DNA of 42,420 bases from Planctomycetota bacterium. GTDB lineage: Bacteria > Planctomycetota > GCA-002687715. The stretch spans positions 1-42,420 of the forward strand of contig NYSS01000122.1 of assembly GCA_002683135.1 (NCBI GenBank), read 5' to 3'. The position numbers and the translations under genes are program-made. Below the pieces are notes generated by a model. The model was not told the DNA's origin and did no database searches. It worked only from the letters and a program-made list of their open reading frames with translations. Positions 1 through 9,200 of this stretch are shown here, piece by piece (the first letter of the stretch is position 1; each line of letters starts with the position of its first letter).

Positions 1-549
1 AACGTGGGGGCCTACCGTCTCGGCGAGGGCGACGACCCCGTTGACCCGGAGGGGTTTCTCGACAACCGCTACCTGTGGCCCGCCGGCCACGTCGGCTGGA
101 GCGATGCCGCTCGTGGCGCCATCGCGAAGGTCGCGGCGACGTTCAAGCCCGACTGGAAGTTGCCCGCCGGTTGTTTCAGTGCCTGGCACTACATGGTGCT
201 CGAAAGGACGCCGGACACGGCATTCCACTACGACCGCCCGCTGATCATCCTGCTCGACACCGGCTGCTTCAGCGCCACTGACATCTTCCTGGGGGGATTC
301 TCCGGCCACCGCAACGTGACGCTGATGGGGACCCGGAGCGGCGGCGGGAGCGGACGAAGTCGCTCAGAAGCTCTCCCCAACAGCGGGCTGACCGTTCGCA
401 TGTCGACCATGGCGTCGTTCCGCCCGAATGGCCAGCGCTACGACGGCAAGGGGATCGCCCCGGACGTGGAGGTGGGGCCGATCCTCTCGGATCTGCTGGG
501 GAGCACGGACTCGATCCTGGACGCGGCCGTCAAGCGCCTCAGTCGATGA
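1..549 (+). CDS. S41-family peptidase, C-terminal part (5' end outside window)
   Basis: The open frame runs in from the left edge, so only the last ~180 residues are visible and the true start is upstream. The visible part looks like the catalytic half of a C-terminal-processing (S41) protease: a hydrophobic strand and the nucleophile-type motif LLDTGCFSATDIF (Ser about 90 residues into the visible part), a following glycine-rich strand (LMGTRSGGGSG), and the typical late motif G-KGIAPDVEV. The general-base lysine of the CtpA type is not evident, so it may be a tricorn-like or divergent member. It probably cleaves exported proteins or peptides. The next gene starts 38 bp downstream on the same strand. 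Family assignment is fairly secure; the substrate is unknown. Confidence 0.75.
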   Translation, partial: NVGAYRLGEGDDPVDPEGFLDNRYLWPAGHVGWSDAARGAIAKVAATFKPDWKLPAGCFSAWHYMVLERTPDTAFHYDRPLIILLDTGCFSATDIFLGGFSGHRNVTLMGTRSGGGSGRSRSEALPNSGLTVRMSTMASFRPNGQRYDGKGIAPDVEVGPILSDLLGSTDSILDAAVKRLSR

Positions 550-575
550 AGCCGTCGCGGGGGCCGCGCATCGCC

Positions 576-581
576 TAAGCT
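576..581 (+). promoter_or_regulatory. TANNNT box 6 nt before the ATG at 588
   Basis: TAAGCT lies 6 nt upstream of the start codon and no Shine-Dalgarno sequence is visible. The placement fits a -10 element of a leaderless transcript, a pattern repeated in front of several genes here. As a single site it is weak. Confidence 0.3.
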
Positions 582-587
582 CCCGAC

Positions 588-2780
588 ATGCGCGCCCTCG
601 CCGGGATCCTGATCACCACCACCGCCCTGCTCGCGCAGGCTCCCGGACGAGATGATCTTGAACGTACCCTCGCCAAGGGCTGCGAGGGCGCGTCCCTGCC
701 CGGGGCCGTGTGCGTCATCGACCGCGGCGGGGTGTCCACCCAGCGGGCCGCTATCACCCACGCCGCCGACGCCGTCTTCGACTGCGCGTCCCTGACCAAG
801 GTCGTCGCCACCACCACGTGCGTCATGAAGCTGGTCGAGGAGGGTCGGCTCGCCCTCGATGACAAGGCGGCCGATCATCTGCCCGGGTTCGGCGCCAACG
901 GCAAGGAGTCGATCACCATCGAGCAGCTGCTGCGCCATCGAAGCGGCTTGCTGCCTGACAACGCGCTCGCCGACTACCTGCAGGGCCCGCGAGAAGCGCG
1001 ACGGAAGATCTATGCGCTCGGGCTACGGGCCCCGCCGGACACCCGCACCATCTACACCGACGTCGGGTTCATCACGCTCGGGTGGATCGTCGAGCGCATC
1101 ACGGGCAAATCCCTCGATGTCTACGCCAAGGAGGTCGTGTTCGACCCTTGCGGGATGAAAGACACACGCTTCGTGCGCGCCGACGCGCCGGTCGATCCAT
1201 CCTGGGCCAGCCGCTGTATCCCCACCGAGGCCGCGGCGAAGGGCGGGTCGCCGCTGCAAGGCGTCGTCCACGACCCGCGCGCGCGCGCCCTGGGAGGGAT
1301 CGCCGGCCACGCGGGGATGTTCTCGACGGCGGAGGACCTGCGGCGGTTCGGACGCATGCTCGCCGCCGGAGGCATCAGCGAAGACGGACGGCGTGTCCTG
1401 GCAAGCGAGACCGTCGCGCGGATGATCCGGCGCTCCCGTGACCCCGGCTACCGAGGGCTCGGGTGGCGACTCGGTTCTGCCGGCGTGACCTGGCACACGG
1501 GCTTCACCGGCACCGCGATGTGGATCGGTCCTGAAGACACCGTCACGGTCCTCTTGACCAGCCGGCTGTACCCGGATGGCAAGGGGACCGTGGGGGGCTT
1601 ACGCAACCTGGTCACCACGCTGGCTGGCTGCGCGCCGGATGGTGTGCTGCCCGGCGTCGACGTCATCGCGATGCGAGGCTGGCCCCGGGACCTGCGCGGG
1701 TTGAAGATCGGCCTGATCACCAATCACACGGGACGGACACGGGCCGGTCGTTCCACCATCGACGTGCTGAACGGATCCGAACGCGTGACCCTGGCCGCCC
1801 TGTTCTCCCCCGAACACGGCATCCGTGGCGCCCTCGATTCGAAGGTCGACGACGCCGTCGACAAGGAGACGGGCCTGAAGGTCCACAGCCTCTACGGATC
1901 GACGCGACGTCCGAGCGCAGCGTCCCTCGCCGGGGTCGACGCCCTGGTCTTCGACATCCAGGACATCGGCACCCGCTTCTACACATACGTATCCACCATG
2001 GTGAACGCCATGGAGGAGGCGGCGCGGCACGACCTGCTGTTCATCGTCCTCGATCGCCCCAACCCAATCTCGGGACGCGGCGCCGCGGGACCGATCGCCG
2101 ACGAGGACGCCCTCGACTTCGTCGGACGGCTGCGCATCCCCATCCGACACGGCCTGACGGTGGGCGAGCTGGCGCACCTGGCGCGCGCGGACCTGGGCCT
2201 CTCCCTGCGGCTCCGCGTGATCCGATGCGAAGGCTGGGTCCGCGACCGCCACCTCGACGAATGCCCGCTGCCGTGGGTGAACCCCTCCCCCAACATGCGC
2301 AGCCTGGACGAGGCCCTCCTGTACCCAGGAGTCGGCATCCTCGAGACGACCAATCTGTCCGTCGGCCGTGGGACAGCCACCCCGTTCGAGCACGTCGGGG
2401 CGCCGTGGATGAACGGCGAAGCGGTCGCGCGTGCCTTGCGAGCCGCCGGCATCCCGGGCGTGGACATAACAGCGACAGCCTTCACCCCGACCGCGAGCAA
2501 GTTCAAGGGGCAACCCTGCTCCGGTGTCCGGTTCACCATCACCGACCGTATCGCTCTGCCCCCGGTGCGCCTCGGGCTGACCCTGGCGTCTATCCTCGTC
2601 CACCATCACGGCGACGCTTGGGACACCGGGCGCCTGAACAGGCTCCTCAAGAACCAACGCACGCGTGACGGGCTGCTGGCGCGCAGGTCCTACGCAACCG
2701 TCGAGTCCGCCTGGCAAGCCGACCTGGCGGCGTTCCGGGCGCGGCGGATCTGGCTCTACCCCACAGAGGGCACCCGATGA
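588..2780 (+). CDS. Serine hydrolase (beta-lactamase fold) fused to NamZ/DUF1343 exo-muramidase
   Basis: A 730-residue exported protein with two enzymes in one chain. Residues 1-16 form a signal peptide. Residues ~25-345 are a class C beta-lactamase-type serine hydrolase: SLTK at 68-71 (nucleophile S68, K71), YTD at 156-158 in the YxN position, the family motif around GGIAGHAGMFSTAEDL, and HTG at 303-305. Residues ~356-730 are DUF1343/NamZ, starting at LKIGLITNHTG and continuing through FSPEHGIRG, DIQDIGTRFYTY and DRPNP. NamZ removes terminal MurNAc from peptidoglycan fragments. In Bacillus subtilis the separate genes amiE (beta-lactamase fold) and namZ are neighbours in a MurNAc-recycling cluster, so the fusion probably strips peptide and MurNAc from wall fragments outside the cytoplasm. 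The stop overlaps the next start (ATGA), indicating co-translation. Confidence 0.88.
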   Translation: MRALAGILITTTALLAQAPGRDDLERTLAKGCEGASLPGAVCVIDRGGVSTQRAAITHAADAVFDCASLTKVVATTTCVMKLVEEGRLALDDKAADHLPGFGANGKESITIEQLLRHRSGLLPDNALADYLQGPREARRKIYALGLRAPPDTRTIYTDVGFITLGWIVERITGKSLDVYAKEVVFDPCGMKDTRFVRADAPVDPSWASRCIPTEAAAKGGSPLQGVVHDPRARALGGIAGHAGMFSTAEDLRRFGRMLAAGGISEDGRRVLASETVARMIRRSRDPGYRGLGWRLGSAGVTWHTGFTGTAMWIGPEDTVTVLLTSRLYPDGKGTVGGLRNLVTTLAGCAPDGVLPGVDVIAMRGWPRDLRGLKIGLITNHTGRTRAGRSTIDVLNGSERVTLAALFSPEHGIRGALDSKVDDAVDKETGLKVHSLYGSTRRPSAASLAGVDALVFDIQDIGTRFYTYVSTMVNAMEEAARHDLLFIVLDRPNPISGRGAAGPIADEDALDFVGRLRIPIRHGLTVGELAHLARADLGLSLRLRVIRCEGWVRDRHLDECPLPWVNPSPNMRSLDEALLYPGVGILETTNLSVGRGTATPFEHVGAPWMNGEAVARALRAAGIPGVDITATAFTPTASKFKGQPCSGVRFTITDRIALPPVRLGLTLASILVHHHGDAWDTGRLNRLLKNQRTRDGLLARRSYATVESAWQADLAAFRARRIWLYPTEGTR

Positions 2781-3724
2781 GAGGCCTGTGGATCGAGGAC
2801 GGAGCGGTGCGACTGCGAGACGATCTCCCGGCGCCCGAACCCACGAGCGGCTCGACCCGGGTCCGCGTCACCTGCGCCGGGGTCTGCGCCACGGACCTCG
2901 CGTTGCGGCGCGGGTACATGGGGTTCACCGGCGTCCCCGGTCATGAATTCGTCGGGATCGCCATCGACGGGCCGCGCGCTGGACAGCGGGTCGTCGGGGA
3001 CATCAACGCCGGCTGCGGGTCCTGTCAGTCCTGTCGCGAAGAACAAGGCCACCACTGCCCGGATCGCACGGTGCTCGGCATCATGGGGCGCGCTGGCGCG
3101 TTCGCTGAGGAGCTCCTGCTGCCCGACCGCAATCTGATCTTCGTGCCCGACCACGTCACGGACGACGTGGCCGTGTTCACGGAGCCGCTCGCGGCGGCAT
3201 TCGAGATCGTCGAGCAGGTGCCCATGACCGGACAGCGCGCCCTCGTGGCGGGGGACGGACGGCTCGGGCTGCTCATCGCCAAGGTCCTCGCGCTCGCAGG
3301 GTGCGAGGTCACCTGCGCCGGACGACACCCGGAGCGCGCGGCGATGCTGCCGAACGGCGCCCGTCATGCGACCGGAGTCCTGGAGTCAGCGCCGACCGAA
3401 CGCACATACGACCTCGCCGTCGAGGCGACGGGAGACCCCGCAGCGCTCCCTCGCCTGGTCGGACACGTCCGGCCACGGGGCACCATCGTCCTCAAGACGA
3501 CGGCGGAGCGGCCGACGACCCTCGATCTCGCCCCCTTCGTGGTCGATGAGATCACCGTCATCGGCTCGCGATGCGGCCCCTTCGACCGCGCTATCCACGC
3601 CCTGGCGGCCGGGGCGATCGACCCCCTACCCTTGGTCGAGGCCCGCTATCCTCTCGCCGACGCCGTCGAAGCCATGGACCACGCCGGACGGGGCGGGGTG
3701 CTGAAGGTGCTCGTCGACGGATAG
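2777..3724 (+). CDS. Zinc-dependent medium-chain dehydrogenase
   Basis: A 315-residue cytoplasmic oxidoreductase of the alcohol/polyol dehydrogenase (MDR) superfamily. The catalytic zinc site is readable as C37 (CATD) with H56 and E57 (PGHE). The structural zinc site is the four-cysteine lobe C80, C83, C86 and C94. The Rossmann glycine motif GDGRLG is at 159-164. At ~315 residues it is a little shorter than typical 340-350-residue members, and the C-terminal substrate lobe is compact. It overlaps the preceding wall-hydrolase gene by 4 bp, so the two are probably one operon; a role in oxidising a released sugar is possible but unproven. The substrate cannot be read from sequence. Confidence 0.85.
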   Translation: MRGLWIEDGAVRLRDDLPAPEPTSGSTRVRVTCAGVCATDLALRRGYMGFTGVPGHEFVGIAIDGPRAGQRVVGDINAGCGSCQSCREEQGHHCPDRTVLGIMGRAGAFAEELLLPDRNLIFVPDHVTDDVAVFTEPLAAAFEIVEQVPMTGQRALVAGDGRLGLLIAKVLALAGCEVTCAGRHPERAAMLPNGARHATGVLESAPTERTYDLAVEATGDPAALPRLVGHVRPRGTIVLKTTAERPTTLDLAPFVVDEITVIGSRCGPFDRAIHALAAGAIDPLPLVEARYPLADAVEAMDHAGRGGVLKVLVDG

Positions 3725-3734
3725 GGTAAGGCCG

Positions 3735-6203
3735 ATGCGTTTCCTGGCCCTGATCGTCCTCCTCGGGATCGTCACAGTGACGTCCGCTCAGGACGCGTCC
3801 CGGGATGCGCTCGGCCGATTCATCGCCACCCACCGGAAAGCCCCCGGGACGTACGGTCCCGTGGACCAACCCTGGGCCGACGCCACGTGGACGTGGCGGG
3901 CCCTTCGTTGCGCCGACCTGGTGGGCAAAGAACCCGGGAAACTCCACGGGGACCTTCGCGCGGCCATCCGCGCGCTCCCCGCGGGCGCGTCGTGGAGCCG
4001 GCGCGCGACCCGCGCGCGCCTCCTACGCCTGGTCGGAATCGACCCCGGCCCACCGCCGAACGAACCTCCGTTCCTGTCAGCGACCTCGTGGGTCGGTTCG
4101 CCACCGCTGTCCGAGCTCGAGGCGCTGGTGGAGATGCAGCGCCTCGGGGGTATGACGCCCGTTCGCTCCGTGTTGGAGCAAGTCCTCAATCTCTGGCGCG
4201 CGCGCGACGGCGGGTGGCGATGGCCGGCGACGCTGAAGGAGACCTTCGCCCACGTGAAAGCCGGCACGGACTTCACGAAGCTCCCGACGCCGCCCGAGGC
4301 GCCGTCCACGGCGGGCGCCATCGCCTCGGCGGTGCGCTGTCACCTGCATGCGGGAATCGAGATCCGCGACCCGAACCGCGCCGTCCTTCGCCTGCACGCG
4401 CTACGGAGGGTCAACGGCGGCTACCGACAGGGGACGCCCGGACACGACGTCACGGGGTTGTGGGCGACGTACGACGCGCTGCGGGCGTTACGCGACCTCG
4501 GCACCCTGCCCATGAACTCTGCGCTCACCGCGTCGTGGGTCGCCGGGCACCGCCACCGTTCCGGCGGCTTCGCGCACACACCGGAAGAGCCGGCGACCCT
4601 CGAGGCGACGTGGCTGGCCCTCGAGTGTCTGAACATGCTCGGTCACGGGCTCCCGAAGATGCCCGCCCATCCCCTGGAAGGACGCTGGCCAGACGCGGAT
4701 GACCCGGGCGGATTGCGGCTGTTTCAGGCCGTCATTCAGATGGGACCTGACCCCGCCACGTCCGTCGCCCTCGCCCATCGGATCGGCGCTGATCTGCTGC
4801 TGATCAAGACGCTGCAGAACACGGAACCGGCGCTCGCCGCACGCGCGCAGGCGGTCGCTCGAGGATTCGCTCGCCCCCTGGCCATCGGTTGCGCGCGCGA
4901 AGAGCACCGCCGCGCCTGGGGTGTGGAAGGCCTCGGGTACGCGACCCACTGCTCCGACGTCGTGTTCGGTATCGACCACGATCTCGCGGACAGAGGATGG
5001 CACGTGGGCTTCGGCGCGCTCGTCGACGCCTGGAGCAAGGACCGATCGTCCGGCGCCCTCGCGTTCTCAGCCAGCCACCTGCATCGCGAGCTCCTGGCGC
5101 CCGCGTACGAACACAGCGCGCGGCGCGGAGGCTACGACGCGCTCATGGCGGGCTGGGCGTTCGCCCCGGGCGGGGATGTGGTCCGCGAGAACCCGTGGCT
5201 GGAGCGCTGGATCGCCCGACTACCCGTCGTCGGCAATCACGACGCGCACGCCGATCCTTTCCACTGGCTGCACCAGGGGCTGCGGACGCGGACCCTGTTC
5301 TTCGCCAGGTCCGCAAACGTGGCCGCCTTTCGAGACGCCGTACACAAGGGGCGGGTCGTCGCCGTCACCCATGGAGACGACGGACTCACCGCATGGGGAC
5401 ACCCTCACTGGACCGCACGCGTTCGGCGCGAACGGACGACGTGGGACGTGGGACGCTCCGCTGATCCCCTCCCCGCGCCCATCGCCATCCCCCTCGACCA
5501 GGACACCCACGGGGAGATGCCGGCGCTCCGCTCTGGGCTGGGTCTCGTCGTACGCGCCGCGGCTCGCCTGGGGGATGACGCCCTGCCCGCGGAGGTCCTC
5601 GTTTACATCGACGGAAGCAAAGACCCGTCGCCCCTGCAGCTCGCACCACCGCGACATGCCGGTCCGCCGGTCCTGTGGCTCCCGCTCCCCCACCTGAAGC
5701 CCGGAGACCACGAAGTGCGCATCGAAGCCTACGGGCGGACAACCACCCAGCGACTGCGGTGGGGAGAGCCTGTGCGCGCCGTGACCGCTGCTCCCGTCGT
5801 GACCACGCCCGCACCTCCGCGAGAACTCGGGTTCAGTTCGATCGAAGAAATCCCCTTCGTGCGCCACACGTCTCTCACTCCGAACGACTTCCAAGGATCG
5901 GTCGAGATCACCTGCGGCCGCGCCGACGTGATCATCGGCTCCGGCCCTGGGGGCCGCATCCGCGTCGACATCAGCGGTGGACGGGAATTGGAGTGGTTGC
6001 GGCTCCACGTGGACGGAGACGACCAGCCGCTGTCGCTCACATCCCTCGACGGTGGCGAGCGGACGATCCTCTTGCCGATCCCGAAACAGACCGCCGCGCG
6101 AACGGTCCACCGCATCACCATCCGCACCAGCCTCGATGGCTGGGTCCAGCGCCCCTCCACCAGCGACCTGAAGTTGCGCAGCGTCTCGTGGGAGGTCAGG
6201 TGA
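3735..6203 (+). CDS. Secreted protein: alpha/alpha-toroid-like half plus PHP-like half
   Basis: An 822-residue exported protein (signal peptide ~1-18, ending TSAQD). Residues ~20-330 resemble prenyltransferase/squalene-cyclase-type toroid repeats: recurrent DGGW, NGGY and SGGF turns between helices (for example ARDGGWRW, VNGGYRQG, RSGGFAHTP). Residues ~400-560 carry a segment like the end of PHP phosphoesterases: VVGNHDAHADPFHW followed by RTRTLFF and a helix ending GRVVAV. The last ~150 residues are beta-rich and unrecognised. No PHP metal site can be fully traced, so activity is uncertain. A TAGGGT box lies 7 nt before the ATG, partly inside the previous stop. The gene overlaps the next by 4 bp (GTGA), so the products are likely made together. 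Confidence 0.55.
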   Translation: MRFLALIVLLGIVTVTSAQDASRDALGRFIATHRKAPGTYGPVDQPWADATWTWRALRCADLVGKEPGKLHGDLRAAIRALPAGASWSRRATRARLLRLVGIDPGPPPNEPPFLSATSWVGSPPLSELEALVEMQRLGGMTPVRSVLEQVLNLWRARDGGWRWPATLKETFAHVKAGTDFTKLPTPPEAPSTAGAIASAVRCHLHAGIEIRDPNRAVLRLHALRRVNGGYRQGTPGHDVTGLWATYDALRALRDLGTLPMNSALTASWVAGHRHRSGGFAHTPEEPATLEATWLALECLNMLGHGLPKMPAHPLEGRWPDADDPGGLRLFQAVIQMGPDPATSVALAHRIGADLLLIKTLQNTEPALAARAQAVARGFARPLAIGCAREEHRRAWGVEGLGYATHCSDVVFGIDHDLADRGWHVGFGALVDAWSKDRSSGALAFSASHLHRELLAPAYEHSARRGGYDALMAGWAFAPGGDVVRENPWLERWIARLPVVGNHDAHADPFHWLHQGLRTRTLFFARSANVAAFRDAVHKGRVVAVTHGDDGLTAWGHPHWTARVRRERTTWDVGRSADPLPAPIAIPLDQDTHGEMPALRSGLGLVVRAAARLGDDALPAEVLVYIDGSKDPSPLQLAPPRHAGPPVLWLPLPHLKPGDHEVRIEAYGRTTTQRLRWGEPVRAVTAAPVVTTPAPPRELGFSSIEEIPFVRHTSLTPNDFQGSVEITCGRADVIIGSGPGGRIRVDISGGRELEWLRLHVDGDDQPLSLTSLDGGERTILLPIPKQTAARTVHRITIRTSLDGWVQRPSTSDLKLRSVSWEVR

Positions 6204-9200
6204 AGGCGCCGATGACCTGGGTCGTCGCCGGCGCCCTCGGAGGCGTCTTTTGTGGCGTCGTCCAAGCGTGCGCCCTGGGCAACGCGGTGGGCTCCGTCAC
6301 CGGTGCCCTGACGATCGTCGTTGGGCGCCTCGCAACGGTCGGCGCGGCGCTCGGACTCACCGCCTGGTTCCTCGACGTACTCGCCCGGCGCCTGGTGAAG
6401 AAGCCCCGCAACGCACGAGTTGTTCTGCTGGCACTCCTAAGCGGTGCCGTCGCCGTGATGATGGCGGGAGGCACCCATGGCCGCGACGGTGGCCCGTGGG
6501 GCGCGTTCGGGTTCCTGGCGATCGGGGCCGCCGGCGTCACCTACGCCATCGGGCTCGTCGCGCCCCGGCGTCGGCCGAACCGTTGGCCACTTGTCGCGCT
6601 GCTCGGTTGCTTCGTGTCCGTAGCGCTGCTCGTCTTCGATCCGGAAGGGCTGCGCGGCACCTACAAGAGCCTCGACCTGCTGCTGCTGGGGTTGGGACTC
6701 GGCGCCGCGGCGGCGGGCCTGCGGGTGGCCCTGCACGGGAAGGGCCTTGTGGTAGGCCTGTCCGTCGCCATCCTGGCCGTCGCGGTTCCGCGGTTCCTCG
6801 ACGAGAGCTCCGCCGACCTCTCGACCCTGGCCACCAGGTCGGCGCGGGTGGACGTGGTGGATCGCGCGCTGGTCGCATCAGGCCTCTGGCCAGCACGTCG
6901 CCTCGACCAGAGGATTACGGACGTCGATCCCGCCGCGCTTCTACAACCACCACGACCGCGCAACGACGTTCGCGCCGCGTTCGCCGAGCTACGGAAGTCG
7001 GGCGAACCCCTGAACGTGCTCTGGGTCACCATCGACGCCCTGCGATCCGACGCAACCGGACTCGATGGGGACACCGCGTCCTCGTTGACGCCCAATCTGG
7101 ACGACCTGGCGCGCTCCGGGTTCGCCTTCCCCGACGCGTGGAGCCAGGCCCCCCAGACCACCGGGTCCATGGAGTCGTTCCTCACCGGACGCTATCCGTC
7201 CCGCACCCCGGTCGCGTCTGGATGGCGCACCGGCAAGGTCACGTTCGAAGCCCCGTCCATCGTCGAGCTCGCACGCGAAGCTGGCTTTGAAACCGCGTGG
7301 TTCACGGGGCTGCGCAAGGACACCCTCGCCGCCCCGATATGGGAGCGCCTCAAGCGTGGGTTCACGACGGTCAACGAGGAGAAGACCGCCGCCCCGGACG
7401 CGCGTCGCACCGTGACGCAAGCAATCGAGTGGTTGCGGGCTGATCGGGCGCGGTTCTTCGCGCTGGTTCACCTCTTCGACCCGCACGCACCCTACGTGTC
7501 CTGGGAAGGCAAGACGGACGCCACACCGCGTGAGCGCTGGGAGAGCGAGGTGCGCCACGCCGACGCCGCGCTGGGCGAGTTGCTCGGTGCTCTCGAACGC
7601 GAAGGGCTCGCCGGACACACGATCGTGATCGCTCACGCCGACCACGGCGAGGCGTTCAACGAGCACGGCCGCTACTACCACGGAACGTCCTTCTTTCAGA
7701 CACAGATCCACGTACCGCTGGTCATCCGGGTGCCCGGCCTCGAGGGGGCGGCGCTGCGCGGCCCGGCGTCCAACATCGACATCGCGCCGACGCTCGTCGA
7801 CCTCCTCGGGGCTGCCCCCGAGGCCGGTCACCAGGGACATTCGCTCCTCGCGCGGTTGCTCGATCCAGAGCTTTCCTGGCCGAAGCTGGCCCTCGCCGAG
7901 ACCCTGGTCGTCGACCCGCAGATCCCCTGGGGAGAGGATCGCATCCGGGCGATCACCGACGGCAGATGGAAGCTCATCGAATACCCGGACGGTCCTGCGC
8001 GTCTGCTGTACGACCTCCACGCGGACCCGGGTGAGAAAAAGAACCTGGCCGCGACTCACCCCGAAGAGGTGCGGCGTCTGCGCGGATGGATCAAGTCGCT
8101 CGACATGCGCCTGGGGTCGGAAGGCGCCTCCAAGACCTCGCCCGCCACGACAGCGGACGAGTTGATGCGCTTGCTGACGAACCCGGAGCCGCACGCCGGA
8201 CCCGCCGCCTTCCGCGCTCTCGGTCAGGAGCCGTCGTGCCTCGCGGGGATCGAGGACGCCCTCGCTTCGTACACGCCCGGTCTCCAGCACACGGTGATGA
8301 CGCTCATCGACGAGTTCCTCGCCGCTGACCTCGACGGCCCGGGACGAGACGTACCGCTGGGGGCCGCGCCGTCGCCCGTTCGATTCCGCTTGCTCGAGCG
8401 TCTGGGCCGCTCGCCCCGGTTCTGGGATACACCCATGCCTGCAACACCGGACAACCTGGTGGATGCAGAGCGGCACGCGCTCCAGGTCGCGCTGGCGGCC
8501 CGCGGCGACGCGACCGCACTCCGCCACCTCAAGTCGATCGAGCCTGCACCCCCCAAGGCGTGGGAGGCCCTGCTCCCGGCGCTGGCTCGCGCGGGCGACC
8601 CGGACGCGTACGGCCTCGCGCTTCAACTCGGTGGGCCGCCCCACGACCTGCTGCTGCGCATCCTGCGCGGGCTGACGGCGAGCCGACAGGAGAGCTTCAT
8701 CGCGTACGTCGTGGATCGATGGCCGCATCCCGAACGCCAGGTCCGAGTGCGTGTCCTGCACCGCATCGTCGATATCGCCCTCGGTCTCGACGGTGAGACG
8801 TCAGCTGCCGCCCTGATCGCCCTGCACGGGAACGCACAGCCTGCTGATCAGGCGCGCATCACCCGGCGACTCGCCGAGCTGGACCCCAGCTGGACTCCCC
8901 AACGCGTGCGCGAGACGTCGGCAGCCTTGACCCGGGCGCGCTTCGAAGAGACAGCGGGCGCGGCCCCAACGTCCGACGACGTCGTGATCGTCGGCATGGC
9001 GGGCGTCGCGGAGAGGCCCTTCGACCGGGTCCTGGGGCCTCCCCGTTTCCGACTGCGCAACGTGGGTACGAAGACGGTCGTGCTCGGGCGCGGCGGACTC
9101 CATCACCTCCAGCTGACCTGGAGGAACGGAACCGAGCGGGTTCCGGCCGCACGCGTCGTGCTTCCGCGCACGGAGCTGGAGCCGGGTGCGGAACGCAGCG

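Noticed and set aside
1271-1290. Alternating GC run (gcgcgcgcgc) as Z-DNA or regulatory site
   Set aside because: It lies within the coding sequence of the serine hydrolase domain and is explained by Arg/Ala codons.
5675-6199. Long frame continuous with the sulfatase-like gene, upstream of 6200
   Set aside because: It lies wholly inside the preceding gene in another frame and is Arg/Pro/Thr-rich nonsense; the real protein starts at 6200 or 6212.
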